In this document: positions 8,907 through 16,875 of the stretch, in pieces | Layout of the letters: every line of letters begins with the position of its first letter | Numbering within the stretch: the first letter of the stretch is position 1 | NCBI GenBank assembly: GCA_036504095.1 | Contig: DASXVS010000007.1 | Span: 1 to 64,000 of the forward strand | Length of the DNA stretch: 64,000 bases | DNA from: Armatimonadota bacterium | GTDB taxonomy: Bacteria > Armatimonadota > DTGP01 > JAKQQT01 | Direction of reading: 5' to 3' | The notes under the pieces: generated by a model | What the model saw: only the letters and a program-made list of their open reading frames with translations | Told to the model about the DNA's origin: nothing | Databases searched by the model: none | Translations under genes and position numbers: made by a program

Positions 8907-9908
8907 ATGCCGTCCCTTTTCACTTTCGCGCTCGCCTGCGTAGCCGTCGCGCTGCCGTTCGCCGCCGTGGCCGCCGAGAGTACCGCGCCGGCAGGGCCGG
9001 ACGCCGTGACCGCCGGAAAATTCACCAAGGTCTACGACCCCGGCATCGGTGAAGAGAGCAACTGGTACATCAACGACCACTGCATCATCCGGGGCAGCGA
9101 AGGACTATGGCACATGTTCGGCATCACGCACGCCGAGCCGCTGAATCCCGGTGATGAGCGCCATTTCGCGCACGCCACGGCGAAGACCTTGCTCCAACTG
9201 CCCTGGCAGAAGCAGCCCTATGCCCTGTCTTTCGACCCGTCAAAAGGGGAAACGCACCTGTGGGCGCCGCATGTGGTCGAGAACAATGGGACGTATTACA
9301 TGTTCTACTGCGCCGGTGGGCCGGACGGCGCGCACTCCCGCATCCACCTCGCCACGTCGAATGACCTGTTCAAATGGACACGGCACCCCGCCAATCCGAT
9401 GCTGATCGACGGTTTCGACGCGCGCGACCCCATGGCGCTGAAGGTCGGCGGCAAATGGGTGCTGTACTACACGGCCAACGCGAAGCCCGAGGGCGGCAAC
9501 CACGTCGTGGCTTATGTGACCAGCGATGACCTCGTCCACTGGAGTCACAAGGGCGTCGCGTATACGGATCCGGAAACGGGCACGTTCGGCGGCCCCACCG
9601 AGTCGCCTTTCGTGGTGCGCCGCGGCAAATTCTGGTACCTGTTCATAGGGCCGCGTGGCGGTTATAGCGGCACGGACGTCTTCCGCAGCACCGATGCGTT
9701 CCACTGGGACATCGCGGAGAAGGTGGGGCACATCCCGTCCCATGCCGCAGAGGTGATTCGCGATACCGATGGCAAGTGGTATGTCACCCGCGCCGGTTGG
9801 GGCGAGGGAGGCCTCTACATCGCGCCGCTGAACTGGAACGACGGCCAGAGCGACGCCGACACATCCATGCCGCCGCCCCGCAAGAGTCGCACGCCCGCCG
9901 CGCGCTGA
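8907..9908 (+). CDS. Secreted GH43/GH32-like glycosidase
   Basis: A 333-residue protein with a signal peptide ([20 protein letters not shown]). The rest is a five-bladed propeller of the GH43/GH32 superfamily: blades contain [19 protein letters not shown], a candidate catalytic Asp in FDARDPMAL and a candidate Glu in [12 protein letters not shown]. It is closer to beta-fructosidase/arabinosidase-like glycan enzymes than to the endo-arabinanase next door, and it lacks lectin and C-terminal modules. The ATG at 8907 follows AAAGGA by six bases; a TTG at 8892 is unlikely. The 144-bp gap to the divergent arabinanase gene suggests shared control of a small arabinan or pectin-side-chain degradation unit (inference). 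Exact substrate unknown. Confidence 0.8.
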   Translation: MPSLFTFALACVAVALPFAAVAAESTAPAGPDAVTAGKFTKVYDPGIGEESNWYINDHCIIRGSEGLWHMFGITHAEPLNPGDERHFAHATAKTLLQLPWQKQPYALSFDPSKGETHLWAPHVVENNGTYYMFYCAGGPDGAHSRIHLATSNDLFKWTRHPANPMLIDGFDARDPMALKVGGKWVLYYTANAKPEGGNHVVAYVTSDDLVHWSHKGVAYTDPETGTFGGPTESPFVVRRGKFWYLFIGPRGGYSGTDVFRSTDAFHWDIAEKVGHIPSHAAEVIRDTDGKWYVTRAGWGEGGLYIAPLNWNDGQSDADTSMPPPRKSRTPAAR

Positions 9909-10323
9909 ACAGGTCTCGGACCCGGGTGTGTGATCCGCCGTGCCGGACCCCGGCGCGCTTGGCTGCCGCAGCCCATCACGATTCACACATTTGGTCATCT
10001 CGTCATACACAAAAAGTATGGCGGAAAAACCACCGCATAGTGTATAATCGTTCTTTATGGAGGCTCACGAGCTGCCGGGAACCGGGAGCCACTTGTTTTC
10101 GTTACGTATTCACAAGGTTTTTTGGGGATGGCTGCGAATACCTGAAGCTGAAGAGGGCGCCCCGGCGGCGTTCTTCAGCGGTGAATAATGCAGATATAAG
10201 GGGTGTATGAGCGACGGGCGTTTCCACGCGTGCCCGCCGGTCTGCGGTTGAAGGAGAGGTCTGGTTATCCGGAACAGGCGTCTGGTTGCCAGAGTGTCGG
10301 ATGAATCGCAAGGAGGACCAATA
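9909..10323 (+). promoter_or_regulatory. Long leader of the pseudopilin gene with -10 element and small hairpin
   Basis: This 415-bp gap has no convincing gene. A perfect TATAAT sits at 10043-10048 but no good -35 is found at 16-18 bp. Just upstream GCGG-N8-CCGC (10021-10036) can form a small hairpin. If transcription starts near 10055, the pseudopilin mRNA has a leader of about 270 nt, long enough for RNA regulation. The antisense open frame across it is a composition artefact. Confidence 0.4.
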
Positions 10324-11169
10324 ATGAAGTCCAAGACCAGGTCGCAATCGCCAGGGTTCACGTTGATCGAACTTCTGGTAGTTATCGCAATCATCGCTAT
10401 CCTCGCCGCCATTTTGTTTCCCGTATTCGCGCGCGCCCGTGAGTCCGGCAAGCAGGCGACCTGTCTGAGCAACCTCAAGCAGATCGGCGTCGGCATCAAT
10501 CTGTATCAATCGGACCACGAAGACCGGTTCCCCCTGGGAATCGATTTCACGGACGCCGCCATCGGCGGGCTGGGCGGCTGGAAGGGCGCTTTCCCAAACT
10601 CGGGTTACTACGTGAATAAGCTGGCCATCGCGAAAGACCCCGTGGACGGCGACATACACGGTGGCTATCTCGAGCACGTCATGCGATCGTATGTCCGCAG
10701 CGAAGAAGTCTGGCGCTGCCCCGGCGACACGGGAATCGGAGGCATCGGCTACGCAACGGCGACAACCTACAAGCTCCCCTTCGCGCCGAAAGACCTGTCG
10801 AAGCCTGTGTGGCGCGTGTCTCGCGGCGCCGCGAAGTGGGGCGGCACGAGTTACGTTTACCGCACAGAACTCGGCCTCTGGGGCGCAACGGCCGGAAAAC
10901 GCCTGGATCAGATCATCTACCCAGCCGGCTGTAACGTCGTTATGGACGCGGCGCACTATTGGCACCCGCGTCTCAAGCGCTCGCCGATCAGTGACAGCCA
11001 GACCGGCAACGCTGCGGACCTCGCGGACTACAGCAAGGGCAGCTTCAGCGTTTTGTTCGTCGACGGCCACGCGGCAAACGTGACAACGAAGGCTTACGAT
11101 GAGGCGTGGAGCAAGACCACGCACTATATCCAGACAAGCTCCGGACAGGCTACCACGCCGTTCAAGTAA
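10324..11169 (+). CDS. Type II pseudopilin-like protein with DUF1559-like/H-X9-DG C-terminus
   Basis: A 281-residue protein. Residues 11-45 hold a class III prepilin leader: cleavage is expected after the G of [10 protein letters not shown], leaving N-methyl-Phe and E5, followed by a hydrophobic helix ([20 protein letters not shown]). Then comes [20 protein letters not shown], the form common in Armatimonadota and Planctomycetota. The C-terminal [12 protein letters not shown] is the short DG-containing tail element of such proteins. It needs the prepilin peptidase and a type II/IV machine, neither of which is in the window. SD AAGGAGG lies seven bases before the ATG. Function is probably surface or secretion related; these proteins occur in dozens of copies per genome. 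Confidence 0.9.
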   Translation: MKSKTRSQSPGFTLIELLVVIAIIAILAAILFPVFARARESGKQATCLSNLKQIGVGINLYQSDHEDRFPLGIDFTDAAIGGLGGWKGAFPNSGYYVNKLAIAKDPVDGDIHGGYLEHVMRSYVRSEEVWRCPGDTGIGGIGYATATTYKLPFAPKDLSKPVWRVSRGAAKWGGTSYVYRTELGLWGATAGKRLDQIIYPAGCNVVMDAAHYWHPRLKRSPISDSQTGNAADLADYSKGSFSVLFVDGHAANVTTKAYDEAWSKTTHYIQTSSGQATTPFK

Positions 11170-11726
11170 CAAGTTACAGAGCGTGTGAAGAGGGCTCGTG
11201 GGAAGCGCTTCGCGGGGAGCTGGGCGTCCCCTCCGCGGCAGCCGCTGATGCGGGCCCTCCGAAGTCCGTGAGGTTTGGCGGAGATGGCCGTACCTGCGGC
11301 CACGCCGTAGGAGCGCAAATGACACCGATTGAGTGTTCTCCGCGCGATAAGTCAGCCGGCAAGGACGCCTTGTCCCACCGGTTGAACTTCGAAAGACTGC
11401 ATCCGGACCCCTCGAGTCCCGGGTGCAGCAAAAGTGTCGGGCCAGCGTTGGCCCGGCGACCCGATCCCGCCGTTTCGCCTGAATGCCCTGGTGCAATGGA
11501 CGTCAAGCGTGCATTCGTACATTTGTCTGGAACGGAACATGGGTCGATTGGCATAAATTGGCCGGTTCGATTTCCCGGGCGCTGCCACTCCATCGGGTGG
11601 CAAACGCTTGCTAGCGGGGAAAACGGTCCGGTCTGAGCCCGCGCCACCGCGAACGGGTGGCGGCTATGACCCTGACGACGTTGGCCTGTACACAGGCCGC
11701 CATGATTGAATTGAGGAGACACGGAC
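11170..11726 (+). other. 557-bp structured intergenic region (several hairpins, no gene)
   Basis: No supported gene. Several inverted repeats are visible: 11397-11428 (12-bp stem with one bulge and a G-U pair) and 11439-11454 (GGGCC-N6-GGCCC) could terminate the pseudopilin transcript. Then two look-alike hairpins GCCAC-N8-GTGGC (11584-11601) and GCCACC-N7-GGTGGC (11643-11661), and GGCCTGT-AC-ACAGGCC (11683-11698), lie within 145 bp of the giant gene's ATG. They may be a leader RNA. I do not recognise a known riboswitch class. Confidence 0.5.
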
Positions 11727-14700
11727 ATGACCGTTTCGAAAGGATCGAGGTGGATCGCAACTGCGTTTCTCCTCGGCATCGCCGGATATTATGCGGCGTA
11801 TGCGCAGACTCCGCCATGGGCGGATAGCAACTACCGCTACCGGAGGCCGTTGACCATCAGCAATACCGCTGGCGCGGCCATCAACACCGGTGACGTGCTC
11901 GCCTACTCCTACATTCCCGGCTACGGGCCGTTCGACGGCAAGATGAGCACCAAAGATATCAAGATCTTCTGGCAGCCGGACAACGACATTACAGCGACCC
12001 ATACGGATGTCAAGCAGGCGATGGTTGACCTTGGCGCTACCTCCGCCAAGATCCTCTTCTCCGCCAAGGCGCCCATCGCGGCCGGCACACCTCGCCCCTT
12101 CGCCAAGGGAACGGACAGCTCCACATTCCAGGAGACGGGCACGCCGCAGGGGTTGAACGCGGACGAAGAGGTCCGGGTTCTCACGATCCCGTTCTCGTTC
12201 CCCTTCCTCGGTGCGAATTACACCAAATTGACGGTGTCCACCAACGGATGGATCGCCTTCGAGTCCGGGCTCACAGACACCCATTATGGCGACCTTTCGC
12301 TGAAGAACGTTCTTGAAACTCGCAAGTTCATAACGCCGCTCGGGTACGACCTCGACACCAGTTCCTATGTCACCGGCGCAGATGTGTTCTATGACACGTC
12401 CGTCGCAGGCCAGGTAACGGTTCGATGGAAAGCGGACACATTCACGGATACCACGGTTCGGGCCCCGAGGATAAACACTTCGGTGACCCTCTTCTCGGAC
12501 GGCCGGGTGCGGCTCAACTACGGGTCGGTGGTTACGCCGATCGCCAACCAGGAGCCGCCGTTTGGCTGCGACCTCGGGATCGCTACAGGCAACGTTAAAG
12601 ACGACCTGCTGATCCACCTGCCGGTGCCGTACGACCTCAGTAACCACGCGCCGATCCTCTTCACGCCGAACCCGCGCAACGTTGTCACCGATTCGACCTA
12701 CTACGTCTATTACGGCAACTCCACAGACACGGGCATACGAACCCCGCCCGATGCAGCCAACCTGACATACTACTCCTTCAAAACCCTCCCGTCGTCGTCG
12801 GCGCAGGGCGGATGGGTCGCAGCGTCCGGCAACCCGGACACGGGAACCATCTCCCGCGCAACCATCACGGGCGGGGGTTCGGTCATGAAGGTCGCCCCGC
12901 TTACCTCAACGGGGATGCCGCTCGCAATCGCCGCCGCGGGCCCGGATTTCACGGACCAGACCATCTACACCCGGCTTGAGCCTACGGGCTCGGGCGGCGT
13001 GGGCATAATGGCCCGTGCCAACGCCAACAACCAGGGCTACGGATTCGTGCTGAATGATTTCGCGAATCTGGACGGAGTCGGCACCACGACGCTGGAGCAG
13101 GGTATCATCGTTCGCTCGTCGCCCGCCAATACGCCGCCCGACTACACCGTAATCAGCGCCCACGCAGACGGCGCGGTGCCCACCACCAACTTCGCCAACG
13201 TGATTCTCCGCGTTGTCGGGTCCGCCGCCACCTCCAACATCGACGTCCAGGCGAAATCCTACTTGAGCGGCGGCATTGAGCCGGCCGGCTTCCAGTACGA
13301 AACAATCCCGGCTGCCGCGCTACCGCAGTTAAGCAGCGGCAAAGTGGGTGTTACCGGATCCGGTGGCGGGGGAACGGTCATCAGCGTTCCCCAGGTCAAC
13401 TACGTCTACGTCGTGCCGAATGGCTTCGCGGAATACATTTCGGTTGCCACCGGCGCGGACAACACGGAGATCCAGCAGCCACCGCCGCCCGGCAAGGGTA
13501 CGCTTGCCGGAACCGTTACGGACGCCGCGACCACGGCCCCCATCCCGGGAATCACCGTCACGATCACGCCGTCCGGCGGCGGTACGGCGATTACGCCGGC
13601 CCCGACGAATAACGCCGGTTTCTACACGCTGTACCTGGACCCGGGGACGTATAACGTGTCCTTCGCTTCACCGGGATACACCGAGCTGATTCAGACCGTA
13701 TCGGTCGTGGCCGCGCAAACCGCAACCCTGAACGGCGCACTCGTCGCGCCCGAATTGGTCACCAACGGCGGCTTTGAGACGCCTGATCCGGCTGCGCCGG
13801 CCTATAAGCCGCTGGGCTGGTACCGCCGCGACTACGTAACTCCTGTTCCGGCCGGCGAGACCATTCCGGAGCCGAACCCCGCGGGCGAGGTTTACAACCC
13901 GGGCTGGAGATACGTCACCAACCAGGGCCACACGGGCACCCACTGCGTCGAACTTCGCGGCCCGTTCTACATTTCCTACCCCCAGACGAATGGCACCCCG
14001 ATTATCTCGTGGGAACCGGAAGGCACGGTCCTTTCCATTAATGCGGACCCGACCTCCTTCGGTGACTGCCGGAGCAAGGGGCCGATGATTCCCGAGGCTT
14101 CCGGCGCTACATTCCACGTCACCGCGTGGGTGAAGAAGGTTGTCGATTCCGGTGCGACGGCGGGAGGCCAGGCGATCCTGCGCCTCCGCCCCGACATTGG
14201 CGGAGACGACCCCAGCGTCCTGCTCGGCGGCAACAGTGGCGTCCAGATTTCGAAAGACGGCAGCTTTGACTGGACCCAGCTGAGCTACAACTTCACCGTG
14301 CCATCTTCGGTGAATGGCAATTTCCTGCAGACGCGCCTCTACGGCTCCAGCCTGCTGGACGGCAACAGCGTGTTCTGGGACGATGTCTCCGTGCACCGCA
14401 TTCAACTCCCGGTCTTCCGAGGCTCGCTGCATTCGTCGCCGGCGCCAGACGGGACCGTGACTCTCCTCAGCGGCGTAACCGTTGGGGTCCGCGAAGCGGG
14501 AGCGAACGGCATGTCTTCGCCGCTCGCGTCCGTGGATACGGATGCCCTCGGCCGATGGAGCCTCTCCTTCCTGCCCGATCCCGGCGTGAGCTACGTCGTG
14601 CAGGCCTACCCGGACGTCGCGTATGTGAACCAGCACGTGTCAGCCAGCGCCAACTTCCCGCTGCAACCCGCAACCAGCGTCACGGATATGACCTACGATC

Positions 14701-16145
14701 CGGCTCCGACGACCGATATCGCGCTGTTCCGGCCCGTGCTTGCGTATTCCTCCAGGGCCAATACGTCAAGTCTCCCCGGCAACGCCTTCGACGACGGCAA
14801 CACCAGGTGGACCACGGATTCCACAACGCCTGCCGGCACCAACCCGCGCGGATACAATTTCCCGCAGTTCCTGGTTGTTGACCTAGGCCAGACGTACGAC
14901 TTCTCCAAGATCAGCCAGATCGCGCTCCAGAGCTACAACAACGGGCCGGACCATTATCAGTGGCGGGTCAGCAACACACCGCCGCCTGCCAACCCCGACC
15001 TGTTCACGTACGTTGAAGCGGCCACCTACGGCACATTGCTCTACGACTCCCCGCAGAGCATCGGAGCCCGCTGGGCCCAGACACCCGGATATCAGGCCTA
15101 TATGGACCTGGTGACCGCGCCGCAGCTCAAGCCCGTCTTCGGCCGGTACCTTGAGCTCTACATCGACAAGTACTACGGCTTCAACACGAACTTTGATTTC
15201 TATGAGATCAAGGTCGAATCCCTACCAGTGACGATTACCGGCAAGGTCGTCGACAGTGCCGGCAACCCGGTTGCAGGCGCCAAGGTCGGCCAGTTCCCGG
15301 ATCCACCGGGCGTATGGACGACAAACGCTCTTGGTAACTTCACCGCCACGCTGCCGGGTACGGGAACGTACACCTTAACGGCGCACATCCCGTCGTCTAC
15401 CGCCGCCACCGTTCAGCCGTTGTCCACCCCCGGCACCCTCACGCCGTATCCGGGCATGGCCGGCCCCGTTCTGATGCTGCCCGCTGAGGTTCCAAACCTG
15501 GTTGTCTCAGTCCTCGCGGATCCGGCGCGCACCGACCTCCAGACTGCAGGAACCAACCTGCCCGCCGCGGCAGGCGACAAGGACTTCACCACAAAGTGGG
15601 AAACCGATATCATCGCCGAAGCGCCCCCGGCGCCAACCGTCTCCCTGGATAATCCGGTCCACATCACCGCCGACCTCGGATCCGCCCAGCCGTTCAACCA
15701 GGTGATTCTCAACTGGGAGTACGACACAACGGCGTTCCACGTCGTCAACGCCACCCAGGACTACTCCATCGATGTCTCCAACGACAACACAACCTTCACC
15801 CCGGTGTACACCACGTTTGGCGGCAATGGCGGGTACAGGGCCGACCTGACCACGACGAACTGGCGCCTCGTGGCGCCCATCAAGTTCCCGACGCAGACCG
15901 CGCGATACGTCCGATTGACCATGTCCGGCCACATCGGCGACATCCTCGGCATGTGGGAAATGCAGGTGGGCAACGCGCCGGCAACCGTCGCGCCGTTCAC
16001 CGTGGCGGACGTTCAGCGAGCCCTGCAGATTGCCTCCGGTTTCATCGTGGCAACACCTGCGGACATCTCGCGCCTCTCCAAGGACGGAGTCAAGATAACC
16101 ATCCCGGACGCCGTACGCATCGACAAGACGGCCAACGGCCATTGA
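11727..16145 (+). CDS. Giant secreted multidomain protein (DUF2341-like, CarboxypepD_reg, CBM/F5-8C domains) with C-terminal dockerin-like module
   Basis: A 1472-residue protein with an N-terminal hydrophobic signal (IATAFLLGIAGYYAAYAQ). In order: a DUF2341-like start (WADSNYRYRRPLTISN), a jelly-roll region (~60-330), a laminin-G/CBM-like region, a carboxypeptidase-regulatory-like fold at ~590-665 (LAGTVTDAATTAPIPGITV), a carbohydrate-binding-like domain beginning NGGFETP (~675-890), a second regulatory-like fold, an F5/8-type discoidin domain (~990-1160, NAFDDGNTRWTTDS), a third regulatory-like fold (ITGKVVDSAGNPVAGAKVG), a second discoidin domain (~1255-1420) and the shared terminal module (DVQRALQIASG, DAVRIDKTANG). 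It looks like a glycan-binding surface protein. SD GAGGAGAC precedes the ATG; a strong terminator follows. Confidence 0.85.
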   Translation: MTVSKGSRWIATAFLLGIAGYYAAYAQTPPWADSNYRYRRPLTISNTAGAAINTGDVLAYSYIPGYGPFDGKMSTKDIKIFWQPDNDITATHTDVKQAMVDLGATSAKILFSAKAPIAAGTPRPFAKGTDSSTFQETGTPQGLNADEEVRVLTIPFSFPFLGANYTKLTVSTNGWIAFESGLTDTHYGDLSLKNVLETRKFITPLGYDLDTSSYVTGADVFYDTSVAGQVTVRWKADTFTDTTVRAPRINTSVTLFSDGRVRLNYGSVVTPIANQEPPFGCDLGIATGNVKDDLLIHLPVPYDLSNHAPILFTPNPRNVVTDSTYYVYYGNSTDTGIRTPPDAANLTYYSFKTLPSSSAQGGWVAASGNPDTGTISRATITGGGSVMKVAPLTSTGMPLAIAAAGPDFTDQTIYTRLEPTGSGGVGIMARANANNQGYGFVLNDFANLDGVGTTTLEQGIIVRSSPANTPPDYTVISAHADGAVPTTNFANVILRVVGSAATSNIDVQAKSYLSGGIEPAGFQYETIPAAALPQLSSGKVGVTGSGGGGTVISVPQVNYVYVVPNGFAEYISVATGADNTEIQQPPPPGKGTLAGTVTDAATTAPIPGITVTITPSGGGTAITPAPTNNAGFYTLYLDPGTYNVSFASPGYTELIQTVSVVAAQTATLNGALVAPELVTNGGFETPDPAAPAYKPLGWYRRDYVTPVPAGETIPEPNPAGEVYNPGWRYVTNQGHTGTHCVELRGPFYISYPQTNGTPIISWEPEGTVLSINADPTSFGDCRSKGPMIPEASGATFHVTAWVKKVVDSGATAGGQAILRLRPDIGGDDPSVLLGGNSGVQISKDGSFDWTQLSYNFTVPSSVNGNFLQTRLYGSSLLDGNSVFWDDVSVHRIQLPVFRGSLHSSPAPDGTVTLLSGVTVGVREAGANGMSSPLASVDTDALGRWSLSFLPDPGVSYVVQAYPDVAYVNQHVSASANFPLQPATSVTDMTYDPAPTTDIALFRPVLAYSSRANTSSLPGNAFDDGNTRWTTDSTTPAGTNPRGYNFPQFLVVDLGQTYDFSKISQIALQSYNNGPDHYQWRVSNTPPPANPDLFTYVEAATYGTLLYDSPQSIGARWAQTPGYQAYMDLVTAPQLKPVFGRYLELYIDKYYGFNTNFDFYEIKVESLPVTITGKVVDSAGNPVAGAKVGQFPDPPGVWTTNALGNFTATLPGTGTYTLTAHIPSSTAATVQPLSTPGTLTPYPGMAGPVLMLPAEVPNLVVSVLADPARTDLQTAGTNLPAAAGDKDFTTKWETDIIAEAPPAPTVSLDNPVHITADLGSAQPFNQVILNWEYDTTAFHVVNATQDYSIDVSNDNTTFTPVYTTFGGNGGYRADLTTTNWRLVAPIKFPTQTARYVRLTMSGHIGDILGMWEMQVGNAPATVAPFTVADVQRALQIASGFIVATPADISRLSKDGVKITIPDAVRIDKTANGH

Positions 16146-16167
16146 TGACGTAGCGGATTCTGTCAGA

Positions 16168-16201
16168 GAAGAGCGGCGGCCCATCCGGACCGCCGCTCTT
16201 C
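16168..16201. terminator. Bidirectional hairpin terminator
   Basis: GAAGAGCGGCGG and its exact complement form a 12-bp stem with a 10-nt loop between the convergent giant gene and the VOC gene. There is no long T run, so efficiency is uncertain. Confidence 0.75.
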
Positions 16202-16214
16202 TACGCCAAAGAAG

Positions 16215-16679
16215 CTATACCGCCTTCAACAATCCCTCGATGTCAATCTTGACCATTCCCATCATCGCCTTCATGACGCGCTGCGACTTTTCGGGATCGG
16301 GATCGTTCAGCAGTTCGCCCAGCACCCTGGGGATGATCTGCCAGGTTACCCCGAATTTGTCTGTAAGCCATCCGCATTCGATTACCTGCCCTCCGGCGGA
16401 GAGTTTATCCCACAACTCGTCCACTTCCTCCTGCGTCTCGCAGCTCACGAAGAACGAGATGGCCGGCGAGAAGTTGAACTCCGGCCCACCATTGAGCGCA
16501 TAGAACTCCTGTCCCTCCAACTCGAATGTCACGTACAAGACCGATCCTTTCGGTCCTGGCCCTGCGTCTCCAACACGCGTAATGGTCCCTATCTTCGAAT
16601 TCGCGAAGATGGAGACGTAGTAATTCATCGCCTCTTCGGCCTGGCCGTTGAACCACAGGAACGGGGTGATCTTCTGCAT
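16215..16679 (-). CDS. VOC/PhnB-like family protein
   Basis: A 154-residue protein starting [20 protein letters not shown], matching the PhnB/3-demethylubiquinone-methyltransferase-like group of the vicinal-oxygen-chelate superfamily: two beta-alpha-beta-beta-beta halves ([20 protein letters not shown] and the WGQ-like ending [12 protein letters not shown]). Members are small dimeric proteins often of unknown substrate. The ATG at 16679 has AGGAGGAG eight bases upstream; an upstream extension to 16739 is not supported. It stands alone, convergent with the giant gene and divergent from the metzincin gene at 16876. Confidence 0.9.
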   Translation of the reverse strand: MQKITPFLWFNGQAEEAMNYYVSIFANSKIGTITRVGDAGPGPKGSVLYVTFELEGQEFYALNGGPEFNFSPAISFFVSCETQEEVDELWDKLSAGGQVIECGWLTDKFGVTWQIIPRVLGELLNDPDPEKSQRVMKAMMGMVKIDIEGLLKAV

Positions 16680-16875
16680 TACGCTCTCCTCCTTTTCTGA
16701 CGAGCAGCGCTCATTGGCGCCATCTGGTGAATGTGACATGGAACCATACCCGTTCCGCGCAGTGCTTAACGGTCCTACCGCCCGATCGCTGTCCTCATCA
16801 CGGACAACCGTACTTCGGCATACAATACCTCAGCGCGGCCCTTTGCCGCGCGTGCATTCAGTTTGGAGGAACCGT

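Noticed and set aside
10102-11496. 464-codon minus-strand frame over the pseudopilin gene
   Set aside because: Opposite strand carries a clear prepilin with SD; this frame starts in the intergenic region and has no recognisable features.
11170-11726. Known riboswitch (c-di-GMP, cobalamin) before the giant gene
   Set aside because: Hairpins present but none of the conserved class-specific sequences could be matched.
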